A program made the position numbers and the translations under genes. Of a stretch of 25,262 nucleotides of DNA, positions 8,696-15,286 are shown one piece after another (the first letter of the stretch is position 1; every line of letters begins with the position of its first letter). The notes beneath the pieces are model-generated. The model saw only the letters and a program-made list of their open reading frames with translations. It had not been told where the DNA came from and made no database searches. The stretch is taken from NCBI GenBank assembly GCA_037141055.1, contig JBAXDH010000057.1, positions 1 through 25,262 of the forward strand, written 5' to 3'. The stretch comes from CAIVAT01 sp037141055 (lineage in GTDB: Bacteria > Bacteroidota > Bacteroidia > Bacteroidales > FEN-979).

Positions 8696-10645
8696 CTAAA
8701 CAGGCAGTTGTGAATAATTTTCAACGAAATACATGTCAATCTCTCCTTTGTTTTTTGCCTGAATCCTTCCGCGATGGGTGCAGGCGTATCGATCTTTCAC
8801 AAGCTGGTAAGTGCTCCCTGAAATATTAATCTTTCCCGGTTCGCTGCTTTGCTCCATTCGGGCGGCAATATTGACGGTGTCGCCCCAGATGTCGTAAGCG
8901 AATTTTTTAACCCCTACAACTCCCGCCACGACGGGACCTGTGTGAATGCCAATTCTCAGCTCAAATGGAATTTCATTTCTGGACTCTTTCTCTTGTTTCC
9001 GGTCAAGCATGAAGTTCCTTATTTCAATTGCCGCATCCAATGTATCGGCAGCATGTGTAAAAGTCAGAACCGGCATTCCTCCTGCACAAATGTAAGCATC
9101 ACCAACAGTCTTGATTTTTTCCACACGGTGCTTTTGAAGGATGTTGTCGAAAGCACAGAAACAATAGTCGATTTCTGATACCAGCAATTCAGCGCTTACC
9201 TTTTCGCTAATTGCTGTGAAATCCTTAAAGTCGATAAACATCACGGTCACCATGCTGAAAGTTTTTGCTCTTGAGTGCCCGTTCTGTTTCATTTCTTCAG
9301 CGATCTCAGCGGGCAGGATGTTTAACAGCAGGTCATCGGATTTCCTCTTTTCAACCTCCAGTTCATGTGTGCGGGTAGTCACCTTCTGCTCCAGGATTAT
9401 ATTCTGATTTTGGAGCAGGAATTCATTCTCCTGCGATGATGTCAGGACTTCCTTCTGTGCCTTCACTTTATCTTTTCTGATGAGGTTGGTTTTATCACCA
9501 ATGGCAATGGTAAAAAAGATAATTTCCCATAACGTCCCCAATTGCAGTGCGTTTTGTGAAAAGAAAGAGACGGGAATGAACCCTTGAAACTGAAGCGTAT
9601 TGATCGTGATGCTCACTATTGAGAAGGAATATGCTATTATGAAAAACCTGGCAGGTTTAAATCCTGTGATATAAAAGATAATGCCATAAACAATCATGAC
9701 TACTGCAGCGCTGACTGAGAAAATTTGAATCAAGGTGGATGATAATGCGAAATTTTTAGCCAGAAACACGGCCATTGCAATGACGCCCAACATGGTGAGG
9801 CCTAAATTGCATTCGTAAAACAACGGGGGTGCTTTTTTCACTTTCAAGAAGCTGATTCCAAATAATGGAACAAAAATCCCGGCGGTATAAACAACGATGG
9901 GTGAATACTGATTCAACCACAAAATCGAATCGGGCAGCAATTGTATGAAATATCCCTTTGTGACCAGTGTATAGAGGCCAACGGACCCGGTGTAGCACAG
10001 ATACCATATCAGCGATATGTCGCGGATAGAAAAATACATGATAAAATTTGCAATCAGAATAATTCCTACAATTCCAAAAAAAGCACCGTAGTAGTAATTG
10101 TACCAGGTTTCCGCTTCAATGATGGGTTTAAACTGCCCCACCTGAAGGGGAAAGTATATCATATGGTGTTTAACTCTGATGTAGATAGTTACGGCAGAAT
10201 CTTTGGGAAGGTTAATCGGAAAAATGAAATTGGCGGTTTTGATCTCGCGGGCATCAAACAAATAATTTTTTCCCGATTCTTTTTTCAGGTAACCGGCCCC
10301 GTCATGAATAAACATCTGAATAGTATCAAGGTATGCATTTTCAACTCTGAGAAACCAACTGTGATCGGATTTGTTCTGCAATTCCAGCCTGCACCATAAG
10401 ACTTTTTGGCTTGTGCCCAAATTAGGAATGGCCATGTTACACTGTACAAATCTGGATTGATATTCGGGTGTAAGAATCTGATTAAGACGAAGATTCGCTG
10501 TTTTGTCTTCGAAGATTTTCATCTGCTTTCCGATATCCATCAGGGAAATAGAGTTATTCAGAATGATGACCGGCTGCGAAAAACTTTGCCCTGTCGCCAG
10601 CAATAGGGACAGCAGGCACAAATGAATAAGAATTTTTATCTTCAT
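8696..10645 (-). CDS. Membrane adenylate cyclase with 7TMR-DISM sensor
   Basis: The protein has 649 residues. A signal peptide (about 1-23) is followed by an extracytoplasmic beta-sandwich of the 7TMR-DISMED2 type (about 30-175), then seven membrane helices (about 184-385), a coiled coil (390-440) and a class III cyclase domain (455-640). Metal ligands D472 (FIDFKDFT) and D516 (KTVGDAY), adenine-specifying K512 and D585 (AYDIWGDTVN), and N592 and R596 (transition state) are all present, so ATP rather than GTP is the expected substrate. The sensor family is thought to bind carbohydrates or other small ligands, so cAMP production in response to an outside ligand is inferred. It is a single gene with 520 bp of mostly non-coding DNA upstream. 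Confidence 0.93.
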   Translation of the reverse strand: MKIKILIHLCLLSLLLATGQSFSQPVIILNNSISLMDIGKQMKIFEDKTANLRLNQILTPEYQSRFVQCNMAIPNLGTSQKVLWCRLELQNKSDHSWFLRVENAYLDTIQMFIHDGAGYLKKESGKNYLFDAREIKTANFIFPINLPKDSAVTIYIRVKHHMIYFPLQVGQFKPIIEAETWYNYYYGAFFGIVGIILIANFIMYFSIRDISLIWYLCYTGSVGLYTLVTKGYFIQLLPDSILWLNQYSPIVVYTAGIFVPLFGISFLKVKKAPPLFYECNLGLTMLGVIAMAVFLAKNFALSSTLIQIFSVSAAVVMIVYGIIFYITGFKPARFFIIAYSFSIVSITINTLQFQGFIPVSFFSQNALQLGTLWEIIFFTIAIGDKTNLIRKDKVKAQKEVLTSSQENEFLLQNQNIILEQKVTTRTHELEVEKRKSDDLLLNILPAEIAEEMKQNGHSRAKTFSMVTVMFIDFKDFTAISEKVSAELLVSEIDYCFCAFDNILQKHRVEKIKTVGDAYICAGGMPVLTFTHAADTLDAAIEIRNFMLDRKQEKESRNEIPFELRIGIHTGPVVAGVVGVKKFAYDIWGDTVNIAARMEQSSEPGKINISGSTYQLVKDRYACTHRGRIQAKNKGEIDMYFVENYSQLPV

Positions 10646-10897
10646 ATGGTCAGAATTATTCTGAAATTTCTAATCATGTGAATCAAACCAAGCGACCAGA
10701 GATTTCAGTTTGAGGAATATTTTCACTTCTTTGTTTTCCTTCTGTTCTCTTACTATACGAAATTGACAATTTTTTGGATAAAATCATTTACGAATTTACT
10801 AAAATTACCAGGTAATATGAATCGTTTGCACTTTTTTTTTGATTAGGCACAATCATACACCACGACATATTTTGGCGTACTCAGAGATTACATTTGC
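10646..10897. other. Non-coding stretch upstream of the cyclase
   Basis: This is AT-rich DNA with a run of about ten T near 10832-10841. I see no gene, no TAnnTTTG element for the cyclase and no inverted repeat beyond the 5-bp one next to the cyclase start (AGAATTATTCT, about 10650-10660). Confidence 0.5.
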
Positions 10898-11103
10898 ATG
10901 AAAAAAGACATGAATACATTGTATTTTATTCAACAGTTTCCAGATGAGACTGCATGCAGAGAGCCTATCATAAAATGAGCTCAAATTATTTACAAAACTA
11001 CCTTAACGAATTTACTTACAAACTGAATAGGAGAAACTTTGCTGATTTATTCGAAAGGGTGATCATAGCTGCTGTTTTTCCTTACTGGTACGAAAGTGCC
11101 TGA
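10898..11103 (+). pseudogene. IS1595-family transposase remnant (two ends only)
   Basis: Frame one, from ATG 10898 or 10910 to TGA 10976-10978, reads MNTLYFIQQFPDETACRE. This matches the N-terminus of IS1595 (ISXO2-like) transposases, which open with a FPDEEACR-type motif before a zinc ribbon. A different frame from about 10981 to TGA 11101-11103 reads NYLQNYLNEFTYKLNRR and then NFADLFERVIIAAVF, the family's C-terminal signature. About 200 central residues are missing, including the zinc ribbon and the DDE-type catalytic core, and the two parts are out of frame. It is therefore a dead internal-deletion product. I could not identify its terminal inverted repeats. The family assignment rests on motif memory. 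Confidence 0.7.
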
Positions 11104-11166
11104 TCAATTAGATTTTGCATATCTTTACAGATAAAACCTGAGATATTTATTAAATCGCAACTGACA

Positions 11167-12411
11167 ATGAAAAACCTATCCCGTATAATTCTCCCATTTG
11201 TCACCATCCTCTCCCTGATCCTCCTCGGTCCAGGCACTACCTCCGCACAGGTTAACCTCATCGGCATGAAGGCGAATATTTCATCCGGCACATCTGACAT
11301 AGTAAAATGGCAGGACCTTGATCCCGCCTCCGTGAGCCTCGTCCCTACCCCGCTGCAGGGCTATTTACTGGCCACGTCGGCGTTCGATGCCTTTCACGGG
11401 AACTACTACATCCAGGGAGTAACCGCAACGGCATCCGGCCTGCTGGCCTACAACACGGTCAGCGACACCATGGTGTTCAGCCCGTTCACCTCGCTTTCCA
11501 ACATCAGCGAGATCGACATGAGCACAGGTAAGATCTACACCCTTACGGTCCCCATGACGGGATCCGTCAACGTCAACGAGTACAACATACTCACCGGGAG
11601 CACTATCCTGCTTGGGGTCATCAACGCTCCGGGCGTCATGGGCATGGTGGTCGATGCCACTGCTTTTGATTCAAACCACGGCATCCTGTACACCATGCTT
11701 TCCGGCAGCAACGGCGAGTCCCTGTGCCGCGTGTTTGTCCGCAACCCGGTCTTCAGTTACTCCTCCGTGCAACCCCTCACCCCATCCCCGTACGACAACC
11801 TTTCGGCGTTCTGCTATGACAATGAGAACAATCTGCTCTTTGCACGCATGTCCACACATGACGCCGGCGGCAATTACACCGGCGACCGGGTGGCGGAGAT
11901 CAATGACTCGACCGGGGCAGTGACACAACACGGACTGCTGTCGGGATTTTTCGGATTTGTGGTCGGTTCCGCCTGTTTCGATCAGGCCACTGGCAACTAT
12001 CTCATGATTGGGGTTGATACGGCCAACCAGTACCTGATGATTGTTTATGACACGCACAGCAACTCCTTCATCTCAGGATTTGTCCCCGGCGGCGTATCGG
12101 AGATCGCCTGCGACAATTACTATTATGCGCAGGCCAAATATGTCCTTAGTTCCATTGTCGAACCCGTCACCTGCAACCCGATCGCTGTTTACCCGGTACC
12201 CTGCACGGACCATTTCATGATCAGCACCGGGGCACAATCTGTTAATGGAAAACTGACACTGACCGACATCAGCGGCCGGACCTGCAAGGAAATGGTATTG
12301 AAGGGCAATTCTCCCGAAAGAGTCGATGTATCATCTCTGCCCCGCGGGATCTATGTGGCACACATAACGACCGGCGGGTCATCAGTGACCCGGAAAGTGG
12401 TGGTCCGTTAA
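11167..12411 (+). CDS. Secreted beta-propeller-like protein with T9SS sorting domain
   Basis: The protein has 414 residues and a signal peptide (about 1-28, ending TTSAQ). The middle holds four or five imperfect repeats of about 50-60 residues marked by SAFDAFHGNYY, TAFDSNHGILY, SAFCYDNENNLL and SACFDQATGNYL, consistent with propeller blades. From about 335 comes a type A sorting domain: NPIAVYPVPCTDHF, LTLTDISGRTC and LPRGIYVAHITTGG, ending in KVVVR. It would be exported by Sec and then moved across the outer membrane by T9SS, after which the sorting domain is removed. The function is unknown. Its codons are clearly richer in G and C than those of the secreted genes at 21283-24378, suggesting a different history. 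It stands alone between a transposase remnant and a broken receiver gene. Confidence 0.88.
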   Translation: MKNLSRIILPFVTILSLILLGPGTTSAQVNLIGMKANISSGTSDIVKWQDLDPASVSLVPTPLQGYLLATSAFDAFHGNYYIQGVTATASGLLAYNTVSDTMVFSPFTSLSNISEIDMSTGKIYTLTVPMTGSVNVNEYNILTGSTILLGVINAPGVMGMVVDATAFDSNHGILYTMLSGSNGESLCRVFVRNPVFSYSSVQPLTPSPYDNLSAFCYDNENNLLFARMSTHDAGGNYTGDRVAEINDSTGAVTQHGLLSGFFGFVVGSACFDQATGNYLMIGVDTANQYLMIVYDTHSNSFISGFVPGGVSEIACDNYYYAQAKYVLSSIVEPVTCNPIAVYPVPCTDHFMISTGAQSVNGKLTLTDISGRTCKEMVLKGNSPERVDVSSLPRGIYVAHITTGGSSVTRKVVVR

Positions 12412-12444
12412 ATTATCTGGCTGATCGCCGATTCCGTGAGAGAA

Positions 12445-12625
12445 TCATTTTAATTCCCTGATCATGACCTCCGGAGACTCAGAAAGATGCCACAGGCACT
12501 CCTCCCCCTGTGCTGAAAACATGGACCTGATGCGGGGTTTTGCGCGTGAGGTAATCCTTCAGCGGTTCGGTCAGCATGGTATCATCGTCAACGATGAAGA
12601 TCTTCCTGGGCTTGTCCAGGTTCAT
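12445..12625 (-). pseudogene. Response-regulator receiver fragment, frameshifted
   Basis: On the minus strand an ATG at 12625 opens MNLDKPRKIFIVDDD, a typical receiver start with the acidic pocket, and continues through MLTEPLKDYLTRKTP and HQVHVFSTG. The frame is then broken at a G-rich run (about 12506-12512). Shifting by one base restores EECLWHLSESPEVM, as in intact receivers, and ends at 12445-12447 after about 58 residues. The phospho-acceptor Asp and the rest of the domain are missing. It is a broken 5' piece of a two-component gene. Confidence 0.7.
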
Positions 12626-12654
12626 TATAATTGAATGGTTGACGGGGCTTGTCT

Positions 12655-12670
12655 GAACCCTGAAAGGGTG
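12655..12670. repeat. Short palindromic repeat
   Basis: ACCCTGAAAGGGT (12657-12669) has 5-bp arms around GAA. TTTCAGGGT at 12772-12780 is the perfect reverse complement of ACCCTGAAA, giving 9-bp inverted arms about 106 bp apart. It may be a small dispersed repeat, and no transposase is associated. Confidence 0.35.
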
Positions 12671-12806
12671 AAACTGATGACGTCATGTAACCCGCTGACC
12701 ATTATGTGTTTTGTAACTCCTCCAGCTTTATTGTTACAATTGCGCCTAATCAACTTTTTTTTGTCAACCTGTTTCAGGGTATATGTGGGATAAATTTGGA
12801 AATAGC

Positions 12807-12837
12807 TTGCATTTAGTACCAATATTTGGTACTTTTG
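12807..12837 (+). promoter_or_regulatory. Promoter of the parD antitoxin
   Basis: TTG (12807-12809) and TACTTTTG (12830-12837) match the Bacteroidota -33/-7 pair TTG and TAnnTTTG with a 20-bp spacer. Transcription would start about 10 nt before the antitoxin ATG. Confidence 0.6.
12815..12833. promoter_or_regulatory. Palindromic operator in the parD promoter
   Basis: AGTACCAA, TAT, TTGGTACT is a perfect inverted repeat with 8-bp arms. It lies between the -33 and -7 elements and overlaps the latter. ParD antitoxins repress their own operons through ribbon-helix-helix binding to such palindromes, so autoregulation is a strong inference. Confidence 0.65.
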
Positions 12838-12853
12838 TAAAAGATAAAGCATC

Positions 12854-13096
12854 ATGAGCAAGAACACATCCATGTCACTTGGCGATCATTTTGAAAGCTT
12901 TATCTCAAAAAATGCAGGATCCGGAAGGTACCATTCAGCAAGTGAGGTCATTCGGGCAGGATTAAGATTACTGGAACAGGAGGAGAGAAAAATTGAAGCG
13001 CTTAAATCCGCCCTTGAAATGGGTGAAAAAAGTGGAATTGCGCAGGATTTTAATGCAACAAACCACTTAAAATCAATTCACGCAAAGCATTTGTAG
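12854..13096 (+). CDS. parD: ParD-family type II antitoxin
   Basis: The protein has 80 residues, the usual size. The N-terminal ribbon-helix-helix (about 1-45) shows the family signature: MSLGDHFESFI, SGRYHSASEVIRAGLRLLE. The C-terminal part (about 46-80) is the flexible toxin-binding tail. It normally binds and neutralises ParE and represses the operon. The operator palindrome and a good promoter lie directly upstream. The toxin gene begins 2 bp after the stop but is truncated, so this antitoxin is now without its partner in this window. It may persist as an orphan repressor or an anti-addiction factor. Confidence 0.88.
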   Translation: MSKNTSMSLGDHFESFISKNAGSGRYHSASEVIRAGLRLLEQEERKIEALKSALEMGEKSGIAQDFNATNHLKSIHAKHL

Positions 13097-13098
13097 GC

Positions 13099-13245
13099 AT
13101 GGCAAAATATATGTTTGCAAATGAAGCTGTAAAATATCTTGAAGAAATCTGGTCGTATACAAAAGAGAAATGGTCGCTTGCACAGGCAGACACTCAAAAA
13201 ATAGTTAATTTTGCGCCTGCAATTTTTATAACAAGAAATCAATAA
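13099..13245 (+). pseudogene. parE: ParE toxin, truncated after about 33 residues
   Basis: The ATG is 2 bp past the parD stop. The first residues, MAKYMFANEAVKYLEEIWSY and TKEKWSLAQADT, match the ParE/RelE-fold N-terminus (helices 1 and 2). From about residue 34 the sequence leaves the family and reaches a TAA at 13243-13245 after 48 residues. The C-terminal beta-sheet and the residues needed for gyrase poisoning are gone. The break lies near 13195, about 160 bp before the cut tRNA, so both were probably damaged by the same mobile-element history. Confidence 0.75.
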
Positions 13246-13356
13246 CCTGTTGAGGTGACATGCTGTCAACCCAATCGTAAACCGGAAAATGGCAGAAAAA
13301 GCAAATATACTTTGAAAAGGTGCTATAAAATAGATTATCAATATAATATGAATACT

Positions 13357-13397
13357 GGTTCCGTAGCTCAGTTGGATAGAGCAACAGCCTTCTAAGC
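13357..13397 (+). tRNA. 5' half of tRNA-Arg(UCU), cut in the anticodon arm
   Basis: The sequence starts GGTTCCG (acceptor strand), continues with the D arm GCTCAGTTGGATAGAGC, and then the anticodon stem-loop ACAGC CTTCTAA GC, with anticodon TCT. The expected remainder GCTGT, variable loop, T arm and CGGAACC are absent, and the sequence turns to unrelated DNA after 13397. Integrases commonly cross over at the anticodon loop of tRNA genes, and a tyrosine integrase starts 170 bp downstream, so this looks like an attachment-site remnant. I found no matching 3' half or second copy of the core in the window. It cannot make a functional tRNA by itself. Confidence 0.75.
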
Positions 13398-13406
13398 GAA
13401 AAAAGA

Positions 13407-13436
13407 GCAGACACCTGCAGACACCAACAGACACAA
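13407..13436 (+). repeat. Three 10-bp direct repeats next to the tRNA half
   Basis: GCAGACACCT, GCAGACACCA, ACAGACACAA follow one another between the cut tRNA and the integrase gene. Their position suits arm-type integrase binding sites, which is an inference. Confidence 0.55.
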
Positions 13437-13522
13437 AACGCCTGTATATATTGACATGCAGCGTTTCTCACCACTCCCCAAAAAGCCTTTTAAGTCTGCC
13501 TGTGTCCGTTCGATCTCACCCC

Positions 13523-13544
13523 TTTGAGGCATATTTTGAGGCAT
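13523..13544 (+). repeat. Direct repeat TTTGAGGCAT, two copies
   Basis: The 10-mer occurs at 13523-13532 and 13535-13544 (12-bp period), about 23 bp before the integrase start. It could be a further integrase or regulator binding site. Confidence 0.45.
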
Positions 13545-13566
13545 TATTTTTAAATCCCATTTATTT

Positions 13567-14835
13567 ATGGCAACCATTATAATGCTGCGCCAGGACTTGC
13601 GCCAGGTGAGCAAAAACGATACCTACCCCATCCGCCTGGTGCTTAACTTTAAAGGCAAACGCTCGTATATTACCATCGAGAAAGGCCCATCGGTGCCCTC
13701 TCGTTACTGGTCACAGGAAACTGGTCGCATCACCAAAGGCGCAAACCTGATGCCATCGCCATCCTATTGGAATGATTACCTTGCAGAGAAACTGGATGCA
13801 GCGCAGAAGATCATCGACAAGGCGTTTAATGAGGGTACGCTCATGGCATATACCCATGAGGAACTACGCACCCGGCTCAAAAAAGGCAAAGCCGTAGAGG
13901 TATCCTTTACCGCTTACATCGACAATCTTATTGAGGAATTTGGCAGCAGTGGCAATGACGGTCAGAAGCGCATCTATACCCAGGCCCGCAGGTTTCTGGC
14001 AAAATACAGTGACCTGCCGCAAAACGGCTACGCGTTCAAAGAAGTAAACTACCGGCTGCTGCGACTAATGGAAGAAAGGTTTATCCCGCGCATCCCTGGC
14101 AACTTAAACGGCCTGGGCATCTGTTTGCGCACCATCCGCGCAGTATGGAACCGGGCCATTGCCGAAGGGGTTACTTCGGACGATGCTTACCCGTTCAAAA
14201 AATACTCGATCAAAAGAAGCAAGACCCACAAGAGCGCCATCACGGTCAAAGATTTTGAGGCCATTGCATCCATTGACCTGCCTGTTAATTCCATGGCCTG
14301 GCATGGACGCAACATGTTTTTCTTTTCGTTCCAGTGTCGCGGCATGAACTTTGCCGACATTGCCGCCCTGCGGTATTCCTGCCTGAAAGGGGACCGCATT
14401 GTTTATGTACGCAAAAAGGTCGGCAAAGCGCAAACCATTAAAATATCAGAGGCCATCCAAGAGATACTTGACCTATACGCTCGAGCAGGCGCAAAACCCA
14501 CCGATTATATATTCCCGGTCGTAGAAAATGCGCTTCGATCAGAATCTTACTACGCCATCAAGTACCTTTCCTCTGTCAACCATGCCTTAAAACGATGGGC
14601 GCTGACCCTTGGCCTGCATGATTCCCTTTCGTTCAATACCGCGCGGCACTCCTGGGCCACCATCGGACGCAACATGAACCTGCCCATTGCAGTAATTTCA
14701 CAGGGTCTTGGTCACGCAGATATTGAAACTACGCAGATTTATCTGGATGAGTTTGAAACATCGGTCATGGACAATGCTTCGCAGGTAGTAGGAGGAGGGG
14801 TCAGGTTGAAGGCTCAACTGGCAAAACCATTGTAA
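13567..14835 (+). CDS. Tyrosine site-specific recombinase (integrase)
   Basis: The protein has 422 residues, the usual Bacteroidota size. An arm-binding domain (about 1-95) is followed by a SAM-like core-binding domain (112-205) and a catalytic domain (225-405). Catalytic residues visible are R258 (FQCRGMNFADIAALR), a Lys in the VRKKVGK hairpin (283-287), R360 in TARHSWAT, H383 in GLGHADIETT and Y392 (IYLDEF). The first His of HxxR is replaced by N357, a position that varies in Bacteroidota integrases. It would cut and rejoin DNA at att sites through a phosphotyrosine link. The frame is intact. It lies just downstream of the tRNA-Arg half and repeat cluster, but no excisionase, relaxase or other cargo follows. 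It is probably the residue of a larger integrative element. Confidence 0.93.
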   Translation: MATIIMLRQDLRQVSKNDTYPIRLVLNFKGKRSYITIEKGPSVPSRYWSQETGRITKGANLMPSPSYWNDYLAEKLDAAQKIIDKAFNEGTLMAYTHEELRTRLKKGKAVEVSFTAYIDNLIEEFGSSGNDGQKRIYTQARRFLAKYSDLPQNGYAFKEVNYRLLRLMEERFIPRIPGNLNGLGICLRTIRAVWNRAIAEGVTSDDAYPFKKYSIKRSKTHKSAITVKDFEAIASIDLPVNSMAWHGRNMFFFSFQCRGMNFADIAALRYSCLKGDRIVYVRKKVGKAQTIKISEAIQEILDLYARAGAKPTDYIFPVVENALRSESYYAIKYLSSVNHALKRWALTLGLHDSLSFNTARHSWATIGRNMNLPIAVISQGLGHADIETTQIYLDEFETSVMDNASQVVGGGVRLKAQLAKPL

Positions 14836-15049
14836 GCTGGTCTGCGGTCCCATTGTCCTTGCGCAGATGCAGGCACCTTTTCTGCGTATCAGTACCAATG
14901 TTCAGCTCATACATGACCGATTCCAGATCATTTTTCATGAAATAGTACATGATTTTGAATTGAACCTTACGTTCAGGTTTAGATAAGTTTAATGAATCAT
15001 CATTCTTATAAACCTCTTTCAGTACAGACTGGATACCATCATAATCCAC
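14801..15049 (-). CDS. Small hypothetical protein, uncertain
   Basis: The 82-codon frame starts at GTG 15047-15049 with AAAGG about 4 nt upstream. No ATG is available before residue 34, and an in-frame TGA lies about 21 nt upstream of the GTG. The sequence is hydrophilic (EVYKNDDSLNLSKPERKVQF, ELNIGTDTQKRCLHLRKDNG) with natural-looking codon use and no signal peptide or membrane helix. Its last 35 bp overlap the 3' end of the integrase in a convergent layout. I do not recognise a family. It may be a real small gene or the tail of a gene whose start was lost. Confidence 0.35.
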   Translation of the reverse strand: MDYDGIQSVLKEVYKNDDSLNLSKPERKVQFKIMYYFMKNDLESVMYELNIGTDTQKRCLHLRKDNGTADQLTMVLPVEPST

Positions 15050-15286
15050 TATACCTTTATTAACAATTCATATTTTGATATGCTTAATATTGCCGTCCTT
15101 TCAAAATATAATCAATTGATTTAAATTATGATGAACTCATGTTGAGCACTTTATCCATACCCCATTGCCAGGTAAATGTTTTTAACCCGTTAAATTTAGT
15201 TATGTCAACAAGAAAACAATAATTTCCTTGTGTTTCCGGGTTTCTATACAGAACATTGTAATCACATACTAACCGCCATTCCTCCC
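15050..15286. other. Intergenic stretch, nothing recognised
   Basis: AT-rich DNA upstream of the secreted protein at 15287. I see no gene, no clear hairpin and no exact TAnnTTTG element, although a promoter for the downstream gene is expected here. Confidence 0.45.

Noticed and set aside
12677..12686. ATGACGTCAT palindrome
   Set aside because: A single 10-bp palindrome with no neighbouring promoter or gene start that it would control. It is likely chance.
12625..12873. 82-codon minus-strand frame opposite the parD promoter
   Set aside because: It covers the promoter, operator and repeat region and has no protein-like signature.
13407..13436. CRISPR-like array
   Set aside because: The 10-bp units are back to back with no spacers and no cas genes nearby.
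13226..13613. Several overlapping minus-strand frames around the tRNA half
   Set aside because: They cross the tRNA fragment, the direct repeats and the integrase start, have Cys/Phe/Ser-rich translations, and overlap each other.
14159..14433. Frames antisense to or overlapping the integrase
   Set aside because: The integrase frame with all catalytic motifs explains the region.
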